Shown here: piece after piece, positions 36,240-44,943 of the stretch
Position numbering within the stretch: position 1 is the first letter of the stretch
Layout of the letters: every line of letters begins with the position of its first letter
From: Rivibacter sp049446155
Lineage (GTDB): Bacteria; Pseudomonadota; Gammaproteobacteria; Burkholderiales; Burkholderiaceae_C
Direction of reading: 5' to 3'
NCBI RefSeq assembly: GCF_049446155.1
Contig: NZ_JBMSEE010000010.1
Span: forward strand, 62,001 to 126,000
DNA: 64,000 bases
Translations under genes and position numbers: made by a program
Notes under the pieces: model-generated
The model's database searches: none
Told to the model about the DNA's origin: nothing
What the model saw: only the letters and a program-made list of their open reading frames with translations

Positions 36240-37333
36240 ACGTGCCCGGCTTCACGCGCCGCCGCTGCCTCGCGCTGCTGGCAGCCTCGGGCGGGCTCGG
36301 TCTCGCACGCGCCGACGCGCCGCACCGCGGCATGACGATCGCGCTGCCGCGCGATTTCGGCGCGCATCCCGAGCAGCGCATCGAGTGGTGGTACATCACC
36401 GGCCGCCTGCTGGCCGAGTCCGACGCGCAGGCCGAGTACGGCTTCCAGCTCACCTTCTTTCGCAGCCTCGGCCCGGCCGCGGCGGATCATCCGAGCCGCT
36501 TCGCGGCGCGCGAGCTCATCGTCGGCCACCTCGCGATCAGCGACGTGCGCGCGCAGCGGTTGCGCCATGCCGAGCGCGTCGCGCGCGCCGGCTTCGGGCT
36601 CGCCGAGGCCGCGACGCACGACACCGACCTGCGCCTGCACGACTGGACGCTGCGCCGCGAGGCGCAGGCCGGTAGCCATCGCTACCTCGCGCGCCTGCAG
36701 GGCGGCGAGATCGGCCTCGAGCTGCAGCTCGCGGCGACGCAGCCGGTGCTGCTGCAAGGCGAGCACGGCTGGTCGCGCAAGGGCCCGCGTCCCGAGGACG
36801 CGAGCGGTTACCTGAGCGAGCCTCAACTCGACGCTGCCGGCGAGATCACGCTCGACGGCCGGCGCGTCGCGGTGCGCGGACGCGCCTGGCTCGACCACGA
36901 GTGGAGCGACGCGCTGCTGCCGCCCCAGGCGGTCGGCTGGGACTGGTGCGGCATCAACCTCGACGACGGCGGCGCCCTCACCGCCTTTCGGCTGCGCCGC
37001 GCCGACGGCAGCGCGCTGTGGGCCGGCGGCAGCCACCGCCCGGCCGGTGGCGCGACGCGCGCGTTCGGGCCGGACGAGCTGCGCTTCACGCCGCTGGCGC
37101 ACTGGACCAGCGCCGCAACCGGCGGGCGCTATCCGGTCGCCTGGCGGCTCGAGACCCCGCTGGGCGTGCACGAGCTGCGAGCGCGCTTTGCTGCGCAGGA
37201 GCTCGACGCGCGGCGATCGAGCGGCGCGGTCTACTGGGAGGGCTTGAGCCGGCTGCATCGCGCCGGCGGCGGCGAGCCCGTCGGCGATGGTTACCTCGAG
37301 ATGACGGGCTACGCGGCACCGCTGTCGATCTAG
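36236..37333 (+). CDS. CrtC/AttH lipocalin-like exported protein
   Basis: This roughly 365-residue protein belongs to the AttH/carotenoid 1,2-hydratase-like group. An N-terminal twin-arginine-like signal (FTRRRCLALLAASGGLGLA) predicts export. Family motifs are HPEQRIEWWYITGRL, GYGFQLTFFR-like EYGFQLTFFRS, GRAWLDHEWSD and VGWDWCGINLDDGGALTAF. The start is GTG at 36236, overlapping the permease stop, or GTG at 36242. AGGAGG lies just upstream of both. Such proteins recur next to MacB/FtsX-type ABC transporters. No carotenoid genes are nearby, so hydratase activity on carotenoids is unlikely and the ligand is probably another hydrophobic compound. Confidence 0.87.
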   Translation: MNVPGFTRRRCLALLAASGGLGLARADAPHRGMTIALPRDFGAHPEQRIEWWYITGRLLAESDAQAEYGFQLTFFRSLGPAAADHPSRFAARELIVGHLAISDVRAQRLRHAERVARAGFGLAEAATHDTDLRLHDWTLRREAQAGSHRYLARLQGGEIGLELQLAATQPVLLQGEHGWSRKGPRPEDASGYLSEPQLDAAGEITLDGRRVAVRGRAWLDHEWSDALLPPQAVGWDWCGINLDDGGALTAFRLRRADGSALWAGGSHRPAGGATRAFGPDELRFTPLAHWTSAATGGRYPVAWRLETPLGVHELRARFAAQELDARRSSGAVYWEGLSRLHRAGGGEPVGDGYLEMTGYAAPLSI

Positions 37334-37346
37334 CGCCGCGAATCGC

Positions 37347-38903
37347 TCAATGCGCGCCGCCCGCATCGGCCGCCGCGCCGCGGGCGCGCTTCGTGAGCCA
37401 GACCATCGCGATCAGCGTCACGAACAGGAAGGCCGAGCCGAGGAAGATGTCGTCGGCCGCGCGCGTGAAGGCCTGCTGGTCGACCAGGCGGTTGATCTGC
37501 GCGGCGGCCTGCTCGGGGCTCAGGCCGGCGGCGGCCAGCTTGCCCATCGCGTCGGTGAAGGCCGGGTCGCCGCTGGCGAGGCGCTCGACCAGGTGCGCGT
37601 GGTGCAGCGTCGCGCGGTCGTCCCACAGCGTGGTCGAGATCGAGGTGCCGAACGCCCCCGCGGTGATGCGCGCGAAGTTGCTCAGCCCCGAGGCCGCCGG
37701 CAGCCGCTCGGGCGCGAGGCCCGACAGGATGATCGAGTTCAGCGGGATGAAGAAAAAGGCCATCGCCGCGCCCTGCAGCAGCGTCGGGATCAGGATGGTC
37801 TCGAGGTCGCTTTGCGGCGTGAAGTTCGAGCGCAGCCACAGCACGAAGCCGAAGCCGATGAAGGCCACGCTGGCGAGCACGCGCGCGTCGATGCGCGAGA
37901 CGTTCTTGCCCACCAGCGGCGACAGCACGATCGCCAGCAGGCCCACCGGCGCCAGCGCCATGCCGGCCGCGGTGGCGGTGTAGCCCATGTACTGCTGCAG
38001 CCACAGCGGCAGCAGCACCACGTTGCCGAAGAACAGGCCGTAGGCCACCGCCAGCGTCAGCGAGCCCAGCGCGAAGTTGCGCCGCGCGAACAGCTTGAGG
38101 TCCACCACCGGATGCTTCTCGGTCAGCTCCCACGCGACGAAGAACGCGAAGCTCACCAGCGCCACCGCGCCGAGCGCGACGATCTGGCCGGAGTGGAACC
38201 AGTCGAGCTCCTTGCCCTTGTCGAACATGATCTGCAGCGCGCCGACCCACAGCACCAGCAGCGCCAGGCCGACGGTGTCGATCGGCAGCGTCTTGCGCGG
38301 CGTTTCGCGATGCTGGTAGATCGACCACGCGATGCCCGCGGCGAGCAGGCCCACCGGCACGTTGATGTAGAAGATCCACGGCCACGACATGTTGTCGGTG
38401 ATCCAGCCGCCGAGCAGCGGCCCCATCACCGGCGCGACCAGCGTGGTCATGGCCCACATCGCCATCGCCATGCCGGCCTTGGCCTTGGGGTAGCTCGACA
38501 GCAGCAGCGTCTGCGACAGCGGGATCATCGGCCCGGCCACCAGGCCTTGCAGCACGCGATACGCGATCAGCGCCTCGAGCGAATGCGCGAAGCCGCACAG
38601 CCACGAGGCCAGCACGAACAGCAGCACGCTGGTGACGAACAGCCGCACCGCGCCGAAGCGCTGCGTGAGCCAGCCGGTCAGCGGCACCGAGATCGCGTTG
38701 GCGACGCCGAAGCTCGTGATGACCCAGGTGCCCTGGTTCGGGCTCACGCCGAGGTCACCGGCGATCGCGGGCAGCGACACGTTGGCGATCGACGAGTCGA
38801 GCACGTTCATGAAGGTCGCGAGCGACAGCGCGACCGTGCCCAGCGCCAGCGTCGATCCGCTCAGCGGCGGCAGTTCCGCCGGCGCGGCTGAAGGAGAAGA
38901 CAT
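37347..38903 (-). CDS. emrB: EmrB-type DHA2 multidrug exporter
   Basis: This 518-residue major-facilitator transporter has fourteen predicted helices and belongs to the DHA2 group. Signatures include FMNVLDSSIANVSLPAIAGDL in helix 1, the motif-A region GWLTQRFGAVRLFV, and motif C in TTLVAPVMGPLLGGWITDN. It pairs with EmrA and an outer-membrane channel to pump hydrophobic compounds out of the cell. The start at 38903 (MSSPSAAP) follows GAGG at nine bases. It is the last gene of the OMF-emrA-emrB operon, 28 bp after emrA. Confidence 0.94.
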   Translation of the reverse strand: MSSPSAAPAELPPLSGSTLALGTVALSLATFMNVLDSSIANVSLPAIAGDLGVSPNQGTWVITSFGVANAISVPLTGWLTQRFGAVRLFVTSVLLFVLASWLCGFAHSLEALIAYRVLQGLVAGPMIPLSQTLLLSSYPKAKAGMAMAMWAMTTLVAPVMGPLLGGWITDNMSWPWIFYINVPVGLLAAGIAWSIYQHRETPRKTLPIDTVGLALLVLWVGALQIMFDKGKELDWFHSGQIVALGAVALVSFAFFVAWELTEKHPVVDLKLFARRNFALGSLTLAVAYGLFFGNVVLLPLWLQQYMGYTATAAGMALAPVGLLAIVLSPLVGKNVSRIDARVLASVAFIGFGFVLWLRSNFTPQSDLETILIPTLLQGAAMAFFFIPLNSIILSGLAPERLPAASGLSNFARITAGAFGTSISTTLWDDRATLHHAHLVERLASGDPAFTDAMGKLAAAGLSPEQAAAQINRLVDQQAFTRAADDIFLGSAFLFVTLIAMVWLTKRARGAAADAGGAH

Positions 38904-38931
38904 GCCCGATGCCTCGCGGTCGAACGATCGA

Positions 38932-40185
38932 TCAGTGCTGGTTCGTGCCCGCGCCGGCCTTGGCCAGCACGCGCGGCGCGCGGCCGAGGTTGGCCGCGAC
39001 GATGCGCTCGACATCGGCATCGGCCTGCGCCGCGGTCGCGTCGTAGACCTGGGTCTGCGCGACCGGCCGGCCGGCGCGGCCTTCGGCCAGGAGCGGTCCG
39101 TCGGTGTTGCGCACGTCGACCGTCACTTCCATCGACAGGCCCACGCGCAGCGGGTGCTCGGCAAGCTCCTTCGCATCGAGCGCGATGCGCACCGGCACGC
39201 GCTGCACGATCTTGATCCAGTTGCCGGTGGCGTTTTGCGCCGGCAGCAGCGAGAACGCGCTGCCGGTGCCCGCGCCCAGGCCGGCCACGCGGCCGTGGTA
39301 CTCGACCTTGCGGCCGTAGACGTCGGCCTCGAGCGTCACCGGCTGGTCGACGCGCAGCTTCCTGAGCTGGCTTTCCTTGAAGTTCGCGTCGACCCACAGC
39401 GAGTCGAGCGGCACCACCGACATCAGCGGCGCGCCGGCCGCGACGCGCTGGCCGACCTGCACGCTGCGCTTGGCGACGATGCCGTCGACCGGCGCCGGCA
39501 GCTCGACGCGCGCCAGCGCCAGCCAGGCTTCGCGCACGCGCGCCGCGGCGCGCAGCACGTTGGGATGCTGCTCGACGGTGGTGCCATCGGTCAGCGCCTG
39601 ATTGGCGCCGAGCTGCTCGCGCGCGGCCACCGCGGCCGACTGCGCGGCCGCCAGCGCGCTCTTGCTGGCGGCGAGTTGCGCGGTGGCGTGCTGGAACTCC
39701 TCCTTGCCGACCGCGCCGCTGGCCAGCAGCGGCTCGCGGCGCGAGACGTCGTCGGCAGCGCGGGTCACGTCGGCCTGGGCCTTGGCGACGTCGGCATCGC
39801 GCAGCGCGACCTGGGCCGCCAGCGTCGCGTTGTTGGCGTAGAGCGTGCGCACCTCGCGCACGGTCTGCGCGAGCTGGGCCTCGGCCTGGTCGAGCGCGAC
39901 GCGCGCGTCGGCGGCGTCGAGCTTGACCAGCACCTGGCCGGCCTGCACGCGGTCGGTGTCATCGGCGTGGATCGCGAGCACCGTGCCGCCGACCTGCGGC
40001 GTGATCTGCACGACATTGCCCTGCACGTAGGCGTTGTCGGTGGTCTCCACGCGCGACGCGGCGAGCACCTGCCACGCGGTGTAGGCGCCGCCGGCAAGAA
40101 GCACCGCGACGGCGATCGCGATCATCGCCTTGCGGCGCTTGGGGTTCGACGCGGCAGCCGCGGCATTGGCAACAGGAGCATTCAT
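38932..40185 (-). CDS. emrA: EmrA-type HlyD-family periplasmic adaptor
   Basis: This 417-residue membrane-fusion protein links the inner-membrane pump EmrB to an outer-membrane channel. One transmembrane helix lies at about residues 21-43. The hallmark VETTDNAYVQGNVVQITPQVGG follows, with split lipoyl (biotinyl-like) halves. A long coiled-coil hairpin covers about residues 95-200. The C-terminal beta-barrel includes LWVDANFKESQLRKLRVDQPV. It lies between the outer-membrane factor gene (32 bp upstream) and emrB (28 bp downstream). The tail after about residue 365 is Ala-rich and not conserved. Confidence 0.94.
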   Translation of the reverse strand: MNAPVANAAAAASNPKRRKAMIAIAVAVLLAGGAYTAWQVLAASRVETTDNAYVQGNVVQITPQVGGTVLAIHADDTDRVQAGQVLVKLDAADARVALDQAEAQLAQTVREVRTLYANNATLAAQVALRDADVAKAQADVTRAADDVSRREPLLASGAVGKEEFQHATAQLAASKSALAAAQSAAVAAREQLGANQALTDGTTVEQHPNVLRAAARVREAWLALARVELPAPVDGIVAKRSVQVGQRVAAGAPLMSVVPLDSLWVDANFKESQLRKLRVDQPVTLEADVYGRKVEYHGRVAGLGAGTGSAFSLLPAQNATGNWIKIVQRVPVRIALDAKELAEHPLRVGLSMEVTVDVRNTDGPLLAEGRAGRPVAQTQVYDATAAQADADVERIVAANLGRAPRVLAKAGAGTNQH

Positions 40186-40217
40186 GGCTGTCTCTCGTTG
40201 AAGTCGGTCGATCGGGT

Positions 40218-41705
40218 TCAGTGCGCGGCGGCGAGCCTCGGCGCGGCTTCGGCGTCGTAGCCGCCGCCCAGCGCCTGCGCCAGCAGGGCCTGGGTGTCGA
40301 GCGCGCGGGCGCGCAGGTCGGCACCGAGTCGGCGCTGCTGGAGCACCGTGGTCTCGGCGCTCAGCACGGTGAGGTAGGTGCCCAGGCCGGCGCGGTAGCG
40401 CTGCAGCGCGAGCGCGTAGGCGCTTTCGGCAGCGGCCTGCGCGGCCGCCTGTTCGGACTGCTGCTGCGCGATCGAACGCGTGCTGGCGACCTGGTCGGCG
40501 ACCTCGCGCAAGGCGCCGAGCAGCGCCTGGTTGTAGCTCTCGATCGCGCTGTCGAGCTCGGCGTTGCGGCCGCGGTAGTTCGCGCGCAGCGCACCGCCGT
40601 CGAAGATCGGCAGCGTGATCGCCGGGCCGATGCCGAGCTGCCGGCTGCCGGCGTCAAGCAGCTGGTTCAGGCCGAGCGAGCTGAAGCCGGCGAACGCGAC
40701 CAGGTCGACGTTCGGATAGAAGGCCGCGCGCGCCTCGGCCACGCCGCTGCGCGAGGCCTGCACGCGTTGCCGCGCGGCCTCGATGTCGGCGCGGCGGCCG
40801 AGCAGGTCGGCCGGCAGCCGCGAAGGCAGCGCGGCCAGCGGCGGCAGCGCGCCCAGGCGCGGCGCCAGCGCATCGAGCGCGTCGGGGCGCTGCGCGGTCA
40901 GCGTGGCGAGCGCGTGGCGTGCCAGCGCGATCTGTTCGTCGAGCGCGGCGATCTGCTGGCGCGCGTCGGGCACCGAGCCTTCGGACTGGCGCAACTCGAC
41001 GTTCGTGTCGAGCCCGCTGGACACGCGCGCGGCCACGAGCTGCAGCGTTTCCTCGCGCTGCGCCAGCGTGCGCTGCGCGATCTCACGCTGCTCGACCAGG
41101 CGCGCGAGCTGCACGTAGCCGCGCACGACGTTGGTCGCCAGCAGCACGCGCGCGGCCTGCGCGTCGGCCGCGGCGGCGCGCTCGCTGCCGAGCGCCGCAT
41201 CGAGCGCGGCGCGGTGGCGGCCGAAGAAGTCGATCTCCCAGCGTGCACTGGCCTGCAGCGTGGCGCTGGTTTCGGTCGCGCCGGCCAAAGGCGGCGGGAT
41301 CAGGCCGTTCTCGGTGTAGCGCTGGCGCGTGGCGTCGAGCTCCAGGCCGACCTGCGGCGCGCCTTGCGCATCGACGCCCTCGCGCGAGGCCGCGGCGCGC
41401 GCCAGGCGCGACTGCGCCAGCCTCAGCGAGGGGCTGTCGGCCAGCGCGCGCTCGACCAGCGCGTCGAGCTGCGGGTCGCGCCATGCCTTCCACCAGTCGG
41501 CGGCCGGCGCGGTGGTCGCGGCGGGGTCGAGCTGCAGCGATGCGGCATCGAGCGGCTTCGAACGCGAGGTCGCCTCGCCCGGCGTCGCACAGCCGGCCAG
41601 CGTCAGCACCACGGCCGCGGCCAGCGACAACGCGAACGGCAGCACCACCAGCCGCCGAGCTGACGATTCGCTTACCTGTCTGCTCATATATTGCTCAGGC
41701 TTCAT
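40218..41705 (-). CDS. Outer-membrane efflux lipoprotein, OprM/NodT family
   Basis: This roughly 495-residue outer-membrane factor forms the exit duct of the tripartite efflux pump. The lipoprotein signal ends at VVLTLAGCATPG. Two OEP repeats follow, with DWWKAWRDPQLDALVERALADSPSLRLAQ as the usual N-terminal motif and LGIGPAITLPIFDGGALRANY in the second half. The start is uncertain. The ATG at 41705 directly follows a palindromic TTGTCTAAGCAA site, and the ATG at 41687 (MSRQVSES) gives a shorter signal. Neither has a good ribosome site. It opens the operon, downstream of the marR gene and its terminator. Confidence 0.92.
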   Translation of the reverse strand: MKPEQYMSRQVSESSARRLVVLPFALSLAAAVVLTLAGCATPGEATSRSKPLDAASLQLDPAATTAPAADWWKAWRDPQLDALVERALADSPSLRLAQSRLARAAASREGVDAQGAPQVGLELDATRQRYTENGLIPPPLAGATETSATLQASARWEIDFFGRHRAALDAALGSERAAAADAQAARVLLATNVVRGYVQLARLVEQREIAQRTLAQREETLQLVAARVSSGLDTNVELRQSEGSVPDARQQIAALDEQIALARHALATLTAQRPDALDALAPRLGALPPLAALPSRLPADLLGRRADIEAARQRVQASRSGVAEARAAFYPNVDLVAFAGFSSLGLNQLLDAGSRQLGIGPAITLPIFDGGALRANYRGRNAELDSAIESYNQALLGALREVADQVASTRSIAQQQSEQAAAQAAAESAYALALQRYRAGLGTYLTVLSAETTVLQQRRLGADLRARALDTQALLAQALGGGYDAEAAPRLAAAH

Positions 41706-41717
41706 TTGCTTAGACAA
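41706..41717. promoter_or_regulatory. MarR-type operator candidate upstream of the efflux operon
   Basis: TTGCTTAGACAA is an imperfect palindrome directly upstream of the first start codon of the efflux operon. A similar element, TTGCCTATGCAG, lies upstream of marR at 42272-42283. Shared TTGCYTA...CA sequence and the positions suggest binding by the MarR protein encoded between them. TGATACT just upstream on the minus strand could be the -10 box. Confidence 0.5.
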
Positions 41718-41728
41718 GTATCAGGGCG

Positions 41729-41749
41729 AAAAAAACGCCCTGCGGGCGT
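41729..41749 (-). terminator. Intrinsic terminator after marR
   Basis: On the minus strand ACGCCC-GCA-GGGCGT is followed by a run of T bases (complement of 41729-41735). It ends the marR transcript before the efflux operon, so the pump genes need their own promoter or regulated read-through. Confidence 0.85.
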
Positions 41750-41772
41750 TCGGGTCTTGTGTCCAGGCCCGC

Positions 41773-42258
41773 TCAGTCGTCGGCGGACTCCTGGCGCATC
41801 GCCTCGGCGTTGGCCAGCATGCGGCGCAGCGAGTCCTTCAGCGTCGTCCACTCGGCCTTGCTGAAGCCGGCCAGGCACTCGTTGAGCACGTCGGCCAGGA
41901 CCGCCGGCACCTTGTCGGCCACGCGGCGTCCGGCCGGCGTGAGCTCGAGGTGCACCACGCGGCGATCGACCGTGGAGCGCACGCGCTTGCACAGGCCCTT
42001 GGCCTCCAGCCGGTCGAGCATGCGCGTCATCGCGCCGGTGTCGACCTGCAGCTCGCGCGCGAGCTCGGCCACCGTGTTCACGTGGCCGGCGCGCAGCTTG
42101 TAAAGCGGCGCCCATTGCGCGTTGGTGAGCTCATGCTCGCCGAGCCGGCGATCGGCCTCCTGCGACACCATGTTGAGCACGCGGCGCATCAGGTAGCCGA
42201 CACTTTCCTCCGGGCGGTAGTCGGCACCGGTGTAGAAGCAGGCAGGTGAACGAGACAT
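41773..42258 (-). CDS. MarR-family transcriptional regulator
   Basis: This 161-residue winged-helix repressor has the recognition region ELARELQVDTGAMTRMLDRLEAKGLCKR and wing VRSTVDRRVVHLELTPAGR, the standard MarR pattern. It is immediately upstream of the outer-membrane factor-EmrA-EmrB operon on the same strand and divergent from the MsbA-like exporter gene. By context it represses the pump and itself, and is released by a phenolic or other toxic ligand. The ligand is unknown. TTGC-type palindromes are seen both at its own promoter and at the pump promoter. Confidence 0.93.
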   Translation of the reverse strand: MSRSPACFYTGADYRPEESVGYLMRRVLNMVSQEADRRLGEHELTNAQWAPLYKLRAGHVNTVAELARELQVDTGAMTRMLDRLEAKGLCKRVRSTVDRRVVHLELTPAGRRVADKVPAVLADVLNECLAGFSKAEWTTLKDSLRRMLANAEAMRQESADD

Positions 42259-42271
42259 GGGCGGATATTAG

Positions 42272-42283
42272 TTGCCTATGCAG
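42272..42283. promoter_or_regulatory. MarR-type operator candidate in the marR/exporter divergent region
   Basis: TTGCCTATGCAG (imperfect palindrome TTGC....GCAg) is 14 bp upstream of the marR start and 62 bp upstream of the divergent ABC exporter. It resembles the TTGCTTAGACAA site at the pump operon, so marR is probably autoregulated and may also affect the exporter. Confidence 0.5.
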
Positions 42284-42345
42284 TCTTTGTCAATGCACCA
42301 TTCGTCAACCTGCCGGCAACATCGGCTGCCTACACTGGCCCAACG

Positions 42346-44202
42346 ATGACCGATCCGACCATCACGCCGGCCGCCGCCGGGCAGCGCTCGGTGCGACCGC
42401 TGCGCGCCCTGCTGCCTTTTCTCGCACCCTACCGCGGCCGCATCGCGCTGGCGCTGCTGTTCCTGCTACTGGCGGCGCTCGCGACGCTGGCCGTCCCGGT
42501 GGCCTTGAAGTCGCTGATCGACCAGGGCATCGTCGGCGCGTCGCCGGGCGAGCGCGCGATGGCGCTGCGCGGCCATTTCGCGGCGCTGTTCGGCGTCGGC
42601 GCGGCGCTGGGCCTGTTCTCGGCGGCGCGCTTCTACTGCGTGACCTGGCTCGGCGAGCGCATCACCGCCGACCTGCGCAGCGCGGTCTACGCGCATGTGC
42701 TGCAGCAAAGCCCCGAGTTCTTCGAGACCACGCGTTCGGGCGAGGTGCTGTCGCGCCTGACCACCGACACGACGCTGGTGCAGACCGTCATCGGCTCGAG
42801 CTTCTCGATGGGCCTGCGCAACTCGGTCATGGGCCTTGGGGCACTGGCGATGCTGGTCGTGACCAACCCGCTGGTGATGGCCCAGGTGCTGGGCATCCTG
42901 GTGCTGGTGGTGCTGCCGGCCATCGCGGCGGGGCGGCGCGTGCGCCGCCTGTCGCGCGCCAGCCAGGACCGCGTGGCCGACACCAGCGCCATCGCCGCCG
43001 AGGTGCTGGCGGCGATGCCGGTGGTGCAAAGCCACACCGCCGAGGCGCGCGAGGCCAAGCGCTTCACCGCCGCGAGCGAGCGCGCCTTCGCGGCCGCGCT
43101 CGGCCGCACGCGGCTGCGCTCGGGTCTCGTCGCTTTCCTGATCACCGCGACCTTCGGCGCGCTGCTGTGGGGCCTGTACCAGGGCACGCAGGCGGTGATC
43201 CGCGGCGAGATCAGCGCCGGCCACCTGGGGCAGACCATCGTCTTCGTGCTGCTGCTGGTGAGTTCGGTCGCGGTGCTGGCCGAGGTCTGGGGCGACCTGC
43301 TGCGCGCCGCCGGCGCGACCGAGCGGCTGATGGAACTGCTCGATGCGCGCTCGCCGGTGCGCGAAGCACCGCATCCGCTGGCCTTGCCGGCTGAATCCGG
43401 CCGGCAGCAGGCGGTGGTCGCATTCGACCGCGTGCGCTTCCACTACCCCTCGCGACCGCAGACGCCGGCGCTCGACGGCGTAAGCTTCGAGGTCCACGCG
43501 GGCGAGACGGTCGCGCTGGTCGGCCCGAGCGGCGCCGGCAAGAGCACGGTGTTCCAGCTGCTGCTGCGCTTCTACGACGCGCAGTCCGGCGAGGTGCGGC
43601 TCGACGGCGTGCCGGTGCCGCGCCTGGCGCTGCAGGCGCTGCGCGAGCGCATCGGCCTGGTGCCGCAAGACAGCGTGATCTTCTCGGCCAGCGCCGCCGA
43701 CAACATCCGCTACGGCCGCCCCGGTGCGAGCGACGCCGAGGTCGAGGCGGCCGCGCGCGCAGCGCATGCCGACGGCTTCATCCGCGCGCTGCCCGAAGGC
43801 TATGCGAGCTTCCTCGGCGAGCGCGGTGTGCGCCTGTCGGGCGGACAGCGGCAGCGCCTGGCGATCGCGCGCGCGATCCTGAAGAACGCGCCGCTGCTGC
43901 TGCTCGACGAGGCCACCAGTGCGCTCGACAGCGAGAGCGAGCGAGCGGTGCAGGCGGCGCTGGACGCGGCGATGCGCGGGCGCACCACGCTCGTCATCGC
44001 GCACCGGCTCGCAACCGTTGTGCATGCCGACCGCATCCTCGTGATGGACCAGGGCCGCATCGTCGATCAGGGCCGCCACGCGGAACTGCTGTCGCGCTGC
44101 GAGCTCTACCAAAGGCTAGCCGCAGCACAGTTCGATACAACATCCCCCGCGCCGCCTCGGGCATCCTGGGCGGCACCAAGAACCGAGGAGAAGCACTCAT
44201 GA
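42346..44202 (+). CDS. MsbA-like ABC exporter half-transporter
   Basis: This 618-residue fused permease-ATPase has six transmembrane helices in residues 20-330 followed by a nucleotide-binding domain. Walker A is VGPSGAGKSTVFQLL, signature LSGGQRQRLAIARAIL, Walker B LLLLDEATSALD, and switch His is in VIAHRLATVVHADRI. It resembles MsbA/LmrA-type lipid or multidrug exporters. The dedicated lipid A flippase is usually beside lpxK, which is absent, so this is probably a paralogue with another substrate. TACACT nine bases before the ATG could be its -10 box. It ends as ATGA with the OmpA-type lipoprotein gene. Confidence 0.9.
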   Translation: MTDPTITPAAAGQRSVRPLRALLPFLAPYRGRIALALLFLLLAALATLAVPVALKSLIDQGIVGASPGERAMALRGHFAALFGVGAALGLFSAARFYCVTWLGERITADLRSAVYAHVLQQSPEFFETTRSGEVLSRLTTDTTLVQTVIGSSFSMGLRNSVMGLGALAMLVVTNPLVMAQVLGILVLVVLPAIAAGRRVRRLSRASQDRVADTSAIAAEVLAAMPVVQSHTAEAREAKRFTAASERAFAAALGRTRLRSGLVAFLITATFGALLWGLYQGTQAVIRGEISAGHLGQTIVFVLLLVSSVAVLAEVWGDLLRAAGATERLMELLDARSPVREAPHPLALPAESGRQQAVVAFDRVRFHYPSRPQTPALDGVSFEVHAGETVALVGPSGAGKSTVFQLLLRFYDAQSGEVRLDGVPVPRLALQALRERIGLVPQDSVIFSASAADNIRYGRPGASDAEVEAAARAAHADGFIRALPEGYASFLGERGVRLSGGQRQRLAIARAILKNAPLLLLDEATSALDSESERAVQAALDAAMRGRTTLVIAHRLATVVHADRILVMDQGRIVDQGRHAELLSRCELYQRLAAAQFDTTSPAPPRASWAAPRTEEKHS

Positions 44203-44876
44203 ACCTTCGCTCCCCCCGTCCGCTCGCCGCCATCGTCGCGGCTTCGGTCGGCCTCGCGGGCCTGTCCGGCTGCGCGAACATGTCCGACGAGCAGCGTCAC
44301 ACGGCCACCGGCGCCGGCGCCGGTGCGCTGGCCGGTGCCGCACTCGGCGCGATCATCGGCGACAGCAAGAAGTCGGCTGCCACCGGTGCCGCGATCGGCG
44401 CGGTGGCCGGCGCCGTCGGCGGCAACATCTGGTCGAAGAAGATGGAGGAAAAGAAGCGCGCGATGGAGCAGGCGACGCAGGGCACCGGCGTCGAGGTCAC
44501 GCGCACCCAGGACAACCAGCTCAAGGTCAACGTGCCGAGCGACATCTCCTTCGACACCGGCCGCGCCGACATCCGCCCCGAGCTGCGCTCGGTGCTCGAC
44601 CAGTTCGCCAGCGGCCTGTCCAGCGACCCGTCGACCATCGTGCGCATCGTCGGCCACACCGACGCCACCGGCAGCGACGCGATCAACGACCCGCTGTCGC
44701 TGCGCCGCGCGGAAAGCGTGCGGACCTACATCGCCGACCGCGGCATCTCGTCGTCGCGCATCGAAACCGCCGGGCGCGGCTCGCACGAGCCGATCGCCAG
44801 CAACGAGACCGCCGACGGCCGGGCGAGGAACCGTCGCGTGGAGATCTTCCTGCGCGAGCCGGAAAAGAAGTCCTGA
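44199..44876 (+). CDS. OmpA-family peptidoglycan-binding lipoprotein (YiaD-like)
   Basis: This 225-residue outer-membrane lipoprotein has signal SVGLAGLSGCANMSD with the lipobox Cys near residue 26. A glycine-zipper segment follows (AGAGALAGAALGAIIG and AATGAAIGAVAGAVGG). The C-terminal OmpA domain has SFDTGRADIRPELRS and VGHTDATGSDAINDPLSLRR, and the closing RNRRVEIFLR. It is coupled to the ABC exporter gene by an ATGA overlap, with a strong GAGGAG ribosome site. It ends at a strong intrinsic terminator. Confidence 0.92.
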   Translation: MNLRSPRPLAAIVAASVGLAGLSGCANMSDEQRHTATGAGAGALAGAALGAIIGDSKKSAATGAAIGAVAGAVGGNIWSKKMEEKKRAMEQATQGTGVEVTRTQDNQLKVNVPSDISFDTGRADIRPELRSVLDQFASGLSSDPSTIVRIVGHTDATGSDAINDPLSLRRAESVRTYIADRGISSSRIETAGRGSHEPIASNETADGRARNRRVEIFLREPEKKS

Positions 44877-44894
44877 TCGACTCCGCCTGCGCAG

Positions 44895-44920
44895 AAAGGC
44901 CGCCTTCGGGCGGCCTTTTT
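44895..44920 (+). terminator. Intrinsic terminator after the OmpA-type lipoprotein gene
   Basis: A perfect 10-bp stem AAAGGCCGCC-TTCG-GGCGGCCTTT with a stable TTCG tetraloop and trailing T bases lies 19 bp past the stop codon. It separates the exporter/lipoprotein unit from thyA. Confidence 0.92.
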
Positions 44921-44931
44921 GATGCCCTCCC

Positions 44932-44943
44932 TACAATCGCCCG
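44932..44943 (+). promoter_or_regulatory. -10 hexamer TACAAT six bases before thyA ATG
   Basis: TACAAT (44932-44937), six bases, then the thyA ATG at 44944. The upstream terminator ends only 11 bp before, so the -35 region would overlap the terminator stem. The thyA mRNA is predicted to be leaderless. Confidence 0.5.

Noticed and set aside
36236..37333. Carotenoid 1,2-hydratase assignment
   Set aside because: Only the broad CrtC/AttH fold is visible and no carotenoid synthesis genes are present. The ABC-transporter context points elsewhere.
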